DNA from: Auanema rhodensis
Lineage: Eukaryota; Nematoda; Chromadorea; Rhabditida; Rhabditidae
DNA length: 64,000 nt
Reading direction: 5' to 3'
Assembly: GCA_964057225.1 (NCBI GenBank)
Contig: OZ059897.1
Coordinates: 14,942,001-15,006,000 of the forward strand
The notes under the pieces are model-generated. The model saw only the letters and a list, made by a program, of their open reading frames with translations. It ran no database searches and was not told the DNA's origin. Positions within the stretch are counted from its first letter, which is position 1. The number at the start of each line of letters is the position of its first letter. The position numbers and the translations under genes are program-made. Below, piece after piece: positions 23,977 through 36,100 of the stretch.

Positions 23977-24575
23977 CATTGCCAGAATAAAGAAAATAGA
24001 TATAGATAGGAGGAATTGGATAAAGAGAAAGGAAAAAAAACCGTTATCTGTTTATGAGACGTTTAAGGTTTGATAGAAGAATGGGAGCGAAAGAAAAGAT
24101 GTTGGATTTAACTAATTGGAAGAGATGAACGGCTAAAGAAATATGAAATCTAAATACAATTCGGCCATTTTAATTTTAACATCACGAAAGGTCAGACAGT
24201 AATTTTACTGGAAATAGAGAAGAAAATCCATACACGCAATGTTTCAAGCAGACCTTTGAAGGAGCTATGTTCGAGCTAGTTACAAGAATGATAGACAAGA
24301 TTAAATTTTGACTGAAAAATTGGACTACGACGATTGAGTTTATGGAATTTTGTAGAGAATTTGAATTCTGTTTTGGTGAACGAAGCACGTACAGGCAGGA
24401 GACGTCATGATGGGAATTGGTATAGCTCGCCTGCGAGACCTAATAGGGGAAATATAACCAGCTTATCTGTCGATGTTACTGATCGAACATGGCTCAATAG
24501 CAGTAAATCTAAAAAAAAAAGATTTTAGTTATTCTGATAATCTTAAAAAGAAAAATTTCGATTAAACATACCGTA

Positions 24576-27022
24576 TTACTGCCTATCGGAAACTCCTAGC
24601 ATTTCTTGCATTTTTTGCATTTGTGCATTTAATTGTTTATTTGAGATTTCTAATTGACGTACTCTCACTGAAAATTAATAAATATAAATTAAAAATTGTT
24701 TGTGTCATTGTTGCTAGGCTGGAAAAATCTTTAAAACTTACTTTTAAGCTGAGTATTCTCCGAGAAATATCCTTGACAACGTTGCTCTAATGTATCCATG
24801 TATTCTTTTCGTTTACGACGGGATTCTTGGGCCGACAACTTATTCTTTATTTTACGACGAACAATCTTCAGAGCTTCTTCTTCAGCTTTAGATAGAGGCA
24901 AACGTGTTGGAACTTGATAGCCTTCCTGGATCAACGTCCTCCGTTCTTCAGGTGACAACTGTACTAAGCCTTGACTACGTGGATCCTGAACATCATTTTC
25001 GTAATTCGATTGTTGGCAAAACGTTGTTGGGGCCGTTATCTGGAATTTCAGGTCAACAGCCGAAAGAATGAGGTAAAAGACGTATGTATACGTAAATGTC
25101 TTTTAAATAATTGAGTTGATGGCAGAATTATAATTAACTCATGAATAAGAATTATATGAATATAGGAAGGGGAAGGGGAATAGTTAAAAAAGAAAATTAT
25201 TTAAAATTATAATTTACAAACCTGGTCAGTTATCAGACGTTGTTTAACAGCCATTTCATGCATTTTACTCCGAGATTTCAATTGTTGTTGAGCAGCTTGA
25301 AGTCCATTAATCATTAAACCTATAATGATATAAGTATATTGTTTTTTTTATTAATTTCTTAAATTGTAATTTGATTTTTTTTAAAAATATACATAAGTTT
25401 AATCTAAATATGACGTCATTATATTGAATAGAATATGAATGAATTAAAGGATTTCTCATGTAGAATAGTTAATTCAATAGACAGATACAAGTAATAATCT
25501 GTTTCATTCATATTATAACTATTCATATATATATATATATATATAGACCTGGAGATAGATTGAAATTCATCATATATCTAATAGAAAGAGAAAAACATAC
25601 TATTTGGCATAACACTAAAGCCATTGTCATAATGCATATTGATCATAGTTGGCACATTATCAATTGGAGAACTTCGATCCGATGTTGGTGGAGAAGGTGA
25701 TCGTTCTTCTATAATATGAAAAATTTTAAAAAGTTGTATTAGCTTTGAAGTAAAAAAGATTTTCTATATTTTAGAAATATAATATACGATTATTTATTTA
25801 TTTATTCCTAATATTTTTATATTATATTATTTTCTTTTAATATGTTGCCTTTTCTAATAAATAAAGTTCCCTTATCATAGATAAATAATTATCATTTCTT
25901 TTGTGCGTCAATGAAAGAAGACTAGAAGAATAGTAAGCATATAAAAGGAAAAATAGGGAGGGAGGGGCTAACTTCAATGATTATTATAAGAGAGGGAAAG
26001 AGAGAGAAATAGAAAGTGATCCTCCATTTATAAGTAAAAAAGATAAGAAAAAAGAAAAACTAAACATAAAATATCTAGATTTCAGCTTGATATGTTACAG
26101 AGTAGAGAACGATTTCATTTCTGTTCTTCCTTGTTCATCACATCCCCCCCCCCTTTCAACTCCCTTTTTATCATTATTGTCTCTTTATAAATTTTGATTT
26201 TAGATCAAAATTGGTATAAACATGTATAATTAACCACAAAAGAGAGGTAAAATTCGGCATGTTGTAAGTACATAATGAACAAATATACTTACCATCAAAT
26301 AAAGATATTCCGTCATGACCGAGAATACAATTCGTTCCAAGTGGGCTATGATGCATGAGCTGAAAGAAACAGTGTGATAAGTTATCAAAAGATAAATACT
26401 AAAAGGTGAAGATATAAAGATAATTAAAGTTTTCGAAAAAACCAATGACTTACTCGTTGATTTTGATTTTGTTGGGAGAAATGACTAACAGGTGGTAATG
26501 GGCTAGTTTGTGGAGCACCATTCATACAAGATGGAAAAGTCATGCCAAATGGGCTTCTAAAAGTAAAATTATATAAAATATATTTGGTTTTCTAGTAGAA
26601 TTTATCACGTTTTCAGCAAAATTTTACAATATTTTGAACTTTAATCCAAATATTAATATGAAACTTTCTCTCATCAAAACAATCATTGACCCCTTCACGG
26701 TCGTCGTCGTTTTTTCAAAAATCAGATATCTAACGATTTTCTGGCGATTTCGATTGCTAATTCGCTTTCAATATTCGACTAGTTATGTAACTATATGAGA
26801 AGTTTTCAGAACGGAACATAATCTTCTACGATCCCTATCCTCCCTATATCGTCAGTCATTTCTTTCTATTGGATAAATATAGAAAAAAGAAGAAACTCTA
26901 CATGATTGCATCGAAATATTAGATCTCTTTTTATTTTTTTTATTTTTATTAAACTTTCAATTTATAAATATTATGTTCTCATCACTTATTACTTCAAAAA
27001 TCATATTCTTCATATCTCTTCA

Positions 27023-27070
<48 letters not shown>

Positions 27071-27740
27071 ATCATCAATTATGGCTGATCTTTGCTCAAA
27101 ATCACTACTAACTTGATGTATTATATAGTAAAATATTTTATATAATAGATTAGTATATTATGAAAACTATTTTCAAATAATAAAGCTAATCATTATATTT
27201 TTTTCATATAATTAAATAATTGTTTCTTTTCTTTTAAAATAAAAAAATATAAGCTAACCCGCTTGAACTTGCAGGACTATGAAGAAATCCATTCGGTTGA
27301 GAGAAAGGTGTTCCAAAGGACAAATCAACTCCGAGATGATCCACCTTCATATCCGGAGACGATAACGAAGAGGATGGTGATCCGGATGAAGAACCGTGAT
27401 AATCTGAAAAATGAAAATTTCAAAATACGTTGTTTCTTTGTTTATTTTGAATAATATCCAGCATTTTTACTAAATAATACCATTATTATCGTAATTCATT
27501 GTTCTTTTTTTTTTCTCCAAAGTTCATTAACACTACAAAAATATCAAGAAATTTGAAAAAAAAATCATTTGTTCCCTTTAGATTTTAATGACCTTCGAAG
27601 TTGATTCAATGACCCGGGAAGTGTTTCTCGAGGTTTATGAGGAAAAATAGAATCTATATAGATAGTTACAGAACTTCTACTATCTGTATTCTTCCATCAG
27701 TTGGTAAGCGATCGACATATATCTCTACTTTGAACTTTTT

Positions 27741-27784
<44 letters not shown>

Positions 27785-30595
27785 TACGTAAACAAAATAT
27801 AGCAGAAAATAATAAAAAAGTGAAATGTGCACATCAGAGACAGAAAAAGCATGAATATGAGATAACGAAAGAAATTGAGAGGAAACAAATGAAAGAAAAA
27901 CGTTATTGAGTGAATGAATAAATACAAATTATATTTCTTATATAATTCTTTTTCACTCTTTTTTTATTTTCAAAAAACACTTAGAGATGGAATACAGTTT
28001 TCATCCGTTACTGAGCTGAGTTTTGTGCTCTTATTGTGACTTAGCACAACAAAATAAAGCATAGAACTGAATATCATAGCTAAATTTCATCGGGGTTGAA
28101 CAAGTCGGAAGATCATCAGCAGTTTCCATTTTTAGGTCAAACCAGGTACTCTCATGTTTTGTTGAACTAAAGAAGTAGATAAACAGCCAGAAGATCAACA
28201 TGTACTCATCATATTCGAATTACAACTTTAGCTTTTAGATAACAGAAACATGTTTAAATTTTCATTTGACCAGCAGCTAATTTCATTTGAAATCTTTTTA
28301 GTGTATTTTGAAATGAAGAAAGCTTCAGTAAAAATCTATATTATTTAAACAAATTCACAAAAAGCTAGTGAGTGAATGAATGCGAATGAAGTCTATAAGA
28401 ATACCTTTACTCATATAAAATTCGTTCATGGTTCACATGTACTTCAAGGCAAATCAAAGGCGTGACTTTGTATTTTGTAAAGTATTTAATCAAAAGATAT
28501 ATTCAAAACTCTCTGTATATAACTATATATATATATTCTTATTTATAAAATATTCTAATAATTTTCAAAATTAAAATAATTTTTGGTAATTATTTGAATA
28601 AAGTTTTTAAAACTTTATAACTATATTTGTAATTGCTTAACCATAAAGATGTAATCACAGAGCAAACTGTAATAGCAATATTTCATAAAATCACACTTCA
28701 GCAACATTTTTTCTATTGAAGCTTCTTGCATTTCAAATTGCCTGTTTAATACAAGACACCACCCATTTCACGAGTATAGAAGATCATTCCTCTACAAGAG
28801 AGACGGAAAAGAAAATAAGTACTAAGTTCTGAAAGCGATTGATAAGCTAGTTTGAGAATTCTTATCTATAACAAGATCTTTAATATCACAAAGTTAAAAC
28901 TGTTCTGATTATTTTTGAGAGCACAAATCTTTTGCATTCTCTTTCTTTTGCCTATCTTGATACTTGATTAAGGTCATAAGTATAGACAAACGATGTAAAA
29001 GCACACGAGAGGGAATGACAAACAGATAATGTAGAAACGGCACTGCCAAAAAAGACAGTTATATCTGAATCATGCTACTTCTCTTTCCTTTCATTTTACT
29101 TTCTAATCAATCATATTCCATGTGATCTGTGCAATCTGATTAGAAAAATCAAATCGGCACCACACATCAGGCAAACCTCCAAACTGTTTTGTCAATTAAC
29201 CTGGCAAAGGCTTGACTTACTTTACCTAATCGTAATACTCAGCTGTTATGATACCATTCTATCGTTAATCTCTATTGCTTCTCTTCATTTGTATATAATT
29301 TTTTTGAAATTTTTTGTAATTTATCTCGTCTGGATTGTATACATCTACGTGCCGGAAATACAATAGGAACCAGACAAGTGATAGAAAGAATAAGATCGGA
29401 TAAACGAGGGAAAATCAAAGCTAGACAGTATGTGAGGATTGGATAGCAAAGAGATAATCATTTGTAATTTTATATACTTATACAAACAAAGGCTTCTCAC
29501 TAAACATGTTGCTCTGATTAAATAAAAATAATAAAATGAGAACAATTGGAATATAATAATGAAACTATCGGAAGACAGAACAGGTGCACAAGCTGATCAT
29601 AATGCTGATCATTCAATTTTTTCATGTGTTAACGCATTAACAGCCATGTGAATTTTGAATGAAGAGGATGATGATATTCATTATTATGTTTTCTTTGTAT
29701 ACATTAACAGCTGTTATAGCTTATATATTTCTTGTCTAACGAATAATGGTTGAACGAAGGCAGCTACCATCAAGAGTGAGTAGCTTGATAGAGTTGCAAA
29801 AGCTTCGCAACCTTTGCACCCAATAACAATGGAAGAGCAATGCAGGAAAAAGAAGGAAATTTAAAATAGAATGAGAAAAGAAGAGAGGAATAAGAAAAAT
29901 TTATAGATGAAAAGAGTGAAAATTAGAAGAGACAATAGAGAAAACAATCAAATGACGAGAAAAGACCAAAAAAGATAACAAGGTGAAACTCTAGATTATT
30001 TTTTTTTCCAAAAAAAATGAAGAAAACATTAGGTTTGGGTAACAAGAATATTTGAATAAATTAAATACTATAATACAAATGATTGAAAATGAGCTATCAA
30101 TGTAATATAAAGAAAAAATTCGAATGGTAAATCATATTTGATACTCCGAAAACGAGAATAACCGGTCACTAATTACGGTTTTGCCTCTCAACCTAATATA
30201 ACTCTCAACTATATCTAGAAAAGAGGAGCAGAAACAAGTAGATTGTAACTAGTTTAATGTAATATGTGTTATATATAAATCGTGATGATGTAGTTAGTGA
30301 AAAATTTAAAATTTGGAGAAAAAATAGAAATAAAACTCATGTAAACTTTAATGAAACTACTTTTAAACTTTCTCCCTAATCGACATATGGTATTTAGGAA
30401 AAAACAGACAATCTCACATATTTCCGAAAAATAGTTTTACTTACCAGGAAAATTGTTCATCTGAGAGCATTGTATAGCTTCAGAAGGACGGTAACCGTAT
30501 CGGAATGGCCCATTGGCTATCGGTCCTACAGCTGCTGGAGCTGAAGCTGATGCAATGTGAATAGCAGCCGATGAAGGAATAACTTGGCTTTCCAT
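24576..30595 (-). CDS. crh-2: CREB3/CrebA-type bZIP factor, short isoform with alternative first exon, 353 aa
   Basis: A separate first coding exon at 30445-30595 begins [18 protein letters not shown] and ends in a GTAAGT donor. It has the same phase (1) as the donor of exon 2 of the long form, so both splice in frame to the shared exon at 27259-27403. The total is 354 codons. The acidic IKAEP segment of the long form is replaced by an Ala/Ser-rich stretch and [11 protein letters not shown], so the isoforms probably differ in activation domain while sharing the DNA-binding part. No intron acceptor directly precedes this exon, so it probably has its own promoter in the 1.8 kb to its right. Confidence 0.75.
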
Positions 30596-33113
30596 TGAGA
30601 ATCAGTTAGAAATCGGACAAGAACTGTTAACAAGGTGATTTTCTGAAGCTAGATTTTCAAACTTTCACAGCTCTAAAGATCTACGAAGAAGCTTTCGTAA
30701 AATGATTTTAGATCTCAAACGTCTGAGCAGATCTCGATTCTCAAGTCAGTTCTGACACAACTCGGAATGTTACTTTCCAAGTCTTGGGGCAGTTGCCTGA
30801 CTGTGAACCGGACCCTCTGAGCACTATCAGTAGTTCTTCATACATCAGCTCTTATCGGCAGTTCGATGACAACTTCCATAAGTAAGAGGAGCAGAAAAGC
30901 AGAGATTGAAAAGGTAAGATAGTTTGAGGGAATGAAGAAGAGATAAAAAGAAAATGAGTATAAGAAATAGAAGAGAAAGCCTTTGCCACTAATGGAAAGA
31001 CAGAATTAGCAAAATCGCGAAACTACACATAACAGAAGCATTCAAACAGTAGCTGAGGGAACCTGAGATATAAATTTGTAAATTTTTAAAGTATATGAAT
31101 GTTTTTGAATTTAAAATGAAACAACAAATGCTTAAATCAATGAAATATATGAAACATTTTAATTGTTTCTTCCAGAAAAAAATTATATCTCTTTCACAAT
31201 ACAAGATAGATAGAAAGAGTAAGCGAACAGTGCGAGAAATAGTGCGAGAGAGAACACAGGCAATAGCTACTGTTCCTCTGCTGGACCATAGAACGAACGT
31301 CATTACTTCTAATATGAAAGCTTAAACCATAATGATATTCAAACAGAAATATTAGTTCAATGTTCATTGATTTGAAACTTCTTAAATTCTCTTTGTTTTC
31401 ATCCTCAATTTCTCCTCCCGTGGTCAAGAGTATGGAGAAAGATATGCAAAACTGATAACACAAGCTGTCAACAATAAGAATTGATTTAACCATTTGCAAA
31501 CAAAATTCAAAAACTGCCCTTATGCTGTACTACTAATACAGCCTTCAACAGCTGGACATCTTGTCTCATTATTCTAACAGTTTTTTTTGAGAATACTATA
31601 TGTCATCGTTGAATGCTTATTTCAAGTATGTTGAATATAGCAAAGCTTAGTCTTATTACTCTTTTTTTCCAAGAAGAAAAGCAGAAATTACATAAATCTA
31701 TAAGGTAGGTTGCTTAGCAGCAACCAAGTTCATAAATACGTAATTACCAATGGTTCTTCATATGAAAAAATCCTTTTAATTATATTTTCATTATTTTTAA
31801 AAAAAAAACACATTTGTTTTGTTAATATATGTGTAAATCGTGATGGAATAACTTAAGAATGAGCTTTATCCTAATCGTTCATTGACTTACAAATCAATGA
31901 AAAACTCGATTGAAAGTTTTGATCGTTTACACATGCGCACATAGGGCACATATTACATACACACATACACATACTGACACCGAGGTCCTGTGGATGAATC
32001 GATAATACAAAAATTGCTAAGAAAATTTAATAATATTAGAAAGAATATGATATATATATATAGTCATGTTTAGTAAATCTTAAGACACTTAAATTGAAGT
32101 GAGTTCAGTAACTTCAACTAAGCCATAAAAAAATCCGTCAGAAAACTTTAATCAATGTTTCAGCTCAAAAACGGATTTTTTTAAAAATAAAATTTGCAAA
32201 AAGGGAACATCTATTATCAATTTTTTTATTTTTTTTTTTTTGGACTTCCAAAAAGTGTCCAAGGTTTAGCGAACACGACTGCATATATGTATATACAAAC
32301 ATATAAATATATTTTTATATATTTATTTGTATGCACTCATATATAGCAATTGTCTTGATATCTTGTATGACTCAACTCAAACGAGAGATTTTTTTGTTTC
32401 GCAGTGTTATTATTACCAAAAGAAAGTAAGAAAAGTAGAAAAGATAACCTACCACTATCTTCTTGTGGCTCAGCTTTGATATTTGTTAGATAAGGTGGAT
32501 CCAGTGCTGTAAGTTGAAAATCATCATTCAAAGGCATCGCCGATGAGAACAGCGAGCAATCCTTATTCAGGATCGGAGCCCACTCGTCTTCCATCATTTG
32601 GTTGTCACCTAGAATAAAATATATTTATGAAATTTGTGTAAAATTTGAAAATGAAATGTTTGTTAGAGTAGATACAATAGCATAAAATAGGAGAACCAAT
32701 GTTTTGTTGTACTTTCAATATTAAAAGAATTGGTTAAAGATTCATATGTAGAAAATAGATTATAATCAAAATTATAAATTGTAAATAAATAAATGAAAGC
32801 ACTTCTAACTCTTAAAAATTCAAAATATGTGAATAGGGAATATAAGTTATTCAGGATAGAAAAAGAAATGTTCAGGTACGACAGAACAAAATGAAAATTT
32901 GAAAAAAAAAGAAAATCTAAATAATAACAAAGAGATACAATAAACTATTATTATAACATCCTGATATACGTGTTAGTCTTATCTTCTTTCAACAAGAGTA
33001 ATCGGTAATCCGTAGTTTTTATTAAAATAGCGTATTTCAAATTTACCAAGAAGTTGGAAGTAGTTGGTCGCGAAGAAGAAAGGATGCTGATTCAGAATTT
33101 CAAACGGCGACAT
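24576..33113 (-). CDS. crh-2: CREB3/CrebA-type bZIP transcription factor, long isoform, 9 exons, 377 aa
   Basis: Nuclear DNA-binding regulator; relatives control secretory-pathway genes. Minus-strand exons: 33047-33113, 32453-32608, 27259-27403, 26454-26556, 26293-26359, 25601-25708, 25222-25319, 24742-25039 and 24576-24667, which sum to 378 codons in frame. The N-terminus ([10 protein letters not shown], then an acidic part with [16 protein letters not shown]) looks like an activation domain. A Ser/Pro-rich middle follows. The family-specific block is [20 protein letters not shown]. The basic region is [20 protein letters not shown], and the zipper heptads run into the last exon ([19 protein letters not shown]). 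The protein stops about 10 residues after the zipper, so the transmembrane segment of vertebrate CREB3L proteins is absent; as I recall, fly CrebA also lacks it. The symbol follows the C. elegans orthologue from memory. Confidence 0.88.
25411..25418. promoter_or_regulatory. Consensus CRE palindrome TGACGTCA in a crh-2 intron
   Basis: An exact cAMP-response-element consensus lies in the intron between 25320 and 25600. The bZIP family encoded here is expected to bind CRE-like sites, so feedback on its own gene is possible. A single 8-base site in AT-rich DNA could also be chance. Confidence 0.4.
25525..25545. repeat. AT dinucleotide run
   Basis: Perfect AT alternation in a crh-2 intron. Confidence 0.85.
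27025..27067. repeat. CT microsatellite, about 21 units, crh-2 intron
   Basis: Uninterrupted CT on the plus strand, so GA in the crh-2 transcript. It lies about 190 bases downstream (transcript sense) of the shared exon 27259-27403. Confidence 0.95.
27404..30444 (-). other. Long crh-2 intron (3 kb) before the shared exon
   Basis: It separates the short-form first exon from the shared exon. By length it is far outside the 40-60 base norm of other introns here. Apart from the CT run, no exon, RNA gene or mobile element is recognisable on either strand. Its size suggests regulatory content, which the sequence alone does not identify. Confidence 0.6.
27747..27780. repeat. CT microsatellite, 17 units, crh-2 intron
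   Basis: A second uninterrupted CT run in the same orientation. It lies about 345 bases upstream (transcript sense) of the exon 27259-27403. Confidence 0.95.
30596..32452 (-). other. Region between the two first coding parts of crh-2
   Basis: Intron of the long form and presumed promoter plus 5' leader of the short form. The 250 bases next to 30596 are richer in GC than the rest (for example 30770-30870), as expected of a leader. I see no other coding exon. The plus ORF at 31095-31325 and its minus counterparts have no recognisable features. Confidence 0.5.
32609..33046 (-). other. First intron of the long crh-2 isoform
   Basis: It joins exon 33047-33113 (ending in FQLLG, phase 1, donor GTAAAT) to exon 32453-32608 (acceptor TTCTAG). 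About 440 AT-rich bases with nothing else visible. Confidence 0.7.
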
Positions 33114-36100
33114 ACTCAGAAGATTGCTAACTTTTTTTATAAAGAAAAGAGCTTCCGCATTATTTTAAATATTTCTTCTAATACAGAATTTATGATAAGT
33201 CACAATCGTATTAGTAGGAAAATATAGCAATTATTTGAAAAATTTAAAGAATACTCTTATAAGTATTCTTTTTTTGGACAAAAAAGGAAAAATAGATATA
33301 ATAGGCAAATTATTTATATGAAAAGTGTTAAGAGGAAGTAATAGGAAATTTTATACTAAGAAGTTTTGTTTGGAGATGTATAGCTTTCCACTCAGCTCCA
33401 AAATGATGGAGCTGTTCCATTGCGCTGAGTGCCTGTTGCCGGTTGGTAGGCGGGACCCTAATATGGTGAAAGAGACGAAAAAGAAAACGGCAGGAAGCCC
33501 AAAGGAAATATAGTAATAAAACAGAGAAATTGAAACATAGAATAAAAATGAAACAGAGATCGGGAAACGATATAGATATAGAGAAATAGAGAAATATGGG
33601 ATTAAGTAGATAACTAGATAGCAGACGAGCAGTATTTAGGCTAGGGCACAAAATCACAGGTCCGCCTCGCTTCAACCAGCTGAATAAAGATACGTTAGGA
33701 TCGGTAGGGATAGAGAGATCGAAACTACCATATTTTGTCAAATAGTGGCCAAATAGAAGGTTCGAACGAAGGGAAAACGGTTAGATGGTAGAAGCAGTTG
33801 AAAAGTAAGTCGTAGAGAAATGAAATATTCTTTAAGCATCATCTAGCATTCAAGAGAAAAATATACTCTAAACTAAGAACAAAAACTCAAATCAAACCAA
33901 AGGTACATTTGACCTCTTGAGTATATCAATATCAGTAACAGTAAAATTCATAGAAGGTTAAAGATTGATAAGAAACTAAGTAAAAGTACTTTGTAAAAGG
34001 GTAGAAAGACAAGTATAGAAATAAGATTATTCTTTTTTTGCTTAGATCTATGAGCATTATAGTGGATGATTGTATGTGTGTGAACTAGTATATGTCCATG
34101 ATAGCTATTATATGGTCTGAACAGATGCCATAACACATGAGAAAAAACGGAGAAAACCAAATATAAAATAGATTTTTTCATCTAATGATATAAGAAGTCG
34201 AACAATAGTTTCCATCAAAGAGGTTGATATGTAATAGATTATACAGAACAGATGAAAAAAGTGAGCAATTGAATGAAAAGAAAAATGAAAAAACTCGGTG
34301 AGAAATTCATTCAGATTTCTGAATGCCAAAAACAAAATAGTTGATAAGTCAAATAAAAAAATTTTATAAATGAGGGAGAAAGCGTGTTCAAAGTGAAAGA
34401 CAATCTGAGTACGATATGTTAGAGGATTTGTTTATTTATGGCTAGATGAAACAAAAAAAGGTGAAAACATCTGAGCTAATATTAAGCTGATAGAATACTT
34501 TGGCCAGTAGGGTACAAAGCTTTTTTTTTACTATTTGAATATATCTAGTTGGCTCTCAAATATCCTATTTAGCGCTCTACGATTCAAAAAATCGGGAGAA
34601 ACCCCTCGGAAAATGATCAAGAACCACACACAGTGCATTCAAACATATTGAGTTCATTGGGGGAATCATGACAGAAGAAGCATGTCAATCCAGCTTAAAG
34701 AGGTGGATACATGAAAATACATAACTAACAACAGCGAATGAAGTAGAAGAATGGGGATATAAATATATTATAATATCACTCTGTGATAGTATGTACATGA
34801 TAAAGACGTTATAAGGGAAGATATTCACTTATTCTAGTTGTCATGTCAAAATTGTTAGTCATATTCTTGATAAAATGTTTGCATAGGGCGGTTATCGTAT
34901 AAGCTTGACGAGTACTAACTGATAAAAGAAAGCCAAATTACAGCGTTCTATTCCAAAACAAGAAGAAAAAAGAGAGACAAAGTAACAAAAGGAGATTGCA
35001 GAGAAATAGAGCAAAGGTGCAAGAGAAATGAAAAAGTAGCGATGATATGAGAGATCCAACTATATGGAAAAGTTGAACAAAGTAGGGAAAATGTAGAGCT
35101 GCTGGTTATTCACTCCTACATACCTTGCATAATGGCTCTCTATCGATCACATACAAACATAGTTACAAAAGGTTTTGTTGATCTAAAGCACGGTTACATA
35201 CGTAAATCTCTCAATTTTCATTATGAATTTACTTGTTAAACAATATTATACATAATGGTAGTGGTTTAATATATCACGGAAAAAAGATTGATTAAGTTGA
35301 GCAGTAATCTAGATGTACTAGGAAGCTAAAAGAGAGCGAATAGTGAGACATAGCAAGAGAGATTGGCAACCTACTAGAGCAGTGAATAACAGATCCATTG
35401 CTCAAAACTGTTGAACCTTAACATAAACATAAAGAAAGATTGTATAGTTAATGTAAACTATAACGACACAAGTTGTGGGCAAGTTCAATTCTTTCGAAAG
35501 GAGCTATGCATATGCTCGCCAGAGAAATATTGTTGAAATGGATGATTGATAATATTTCTCAACTGTTTTTTTTAGAAAAAAAACGGAGTGGGACGATTAA
35601 AGAAAACATTCAAGACCAAACGTGAGGTAATGGGAGGTGAGCCCTAAGCGGGATAACATGCATGTAAAGAAGGTCAATCTGTAAGTCACTTCATATCTTA
35701 CTGAACAATCTGATGTTCATCTACATTTGGTCCTTCCGCGACCCCGAATCAGCACACGAAGACTGTCGTATCAGATACGCGGTTCTCTAAAGTTTAGAAG
35801 TTGTTTCTAAGTGGGCCGCTTCTCTGTCTGAATAGTGTATCAAGAAAAACGATCAGGCTATGACAATTCACGATCAACAGCAACAGCATAAGAGGGAAAG
35901 ACGAAGAAGTTCGATGAGACTTATCGTGCCTAACATTCGAAAAAAAATGAGACCGAAAGGACAATTACGGCAGATAGCAGGACAGTAATGCATAAGAGCA
36001 TCACTGAAACGGGAATGAAGATGCGAATTCTGAATACAATGTATAACTAATTTTGATGTATATTCATGAATATCAAAAAAATATCAACAATCTCATAAAG

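Larger units (their letters stand above)
23060..24575. other. Convergent 3' region between the transthyretin-like and bZIP genes
   Basis: It holds the probable 3' ends of two converging genes, a GAT microsatellite (23266-23305), a GA run (23961-23976), and several poly-A or poly-T runs. A good-looking minus-strand acceptor (ten T then AG, just above 24500) could create an alternative 3' exon of the bZIP gene, but that path adds only about 14 codons before a stop. The minus ORFs at 23750-23947 and 24182-24388 are hydrophobic but I cannot connect them to the gene. Confidence 0.55.

Noticed and set aside
25498-25508. CTGTTTCA, the C. elegans piRNA upstream motif
   Set aside because: Single scattered copies (also near 21143) inside introns, not a cluster.
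27637-27909. 90-codon plus ORF with Ser-Leu repeats
   Set aside because: The reading is generated by the CT microsatellite inside a crh-2 intron.
33328-33741. 137-codon minus-strand ORF just upstream of crh-2
   Set aside because: It is dominated by Phe, Leu, Ser and Ile from a purine-rich opposite strand, has no family features and no matching splice phase to crh-2.
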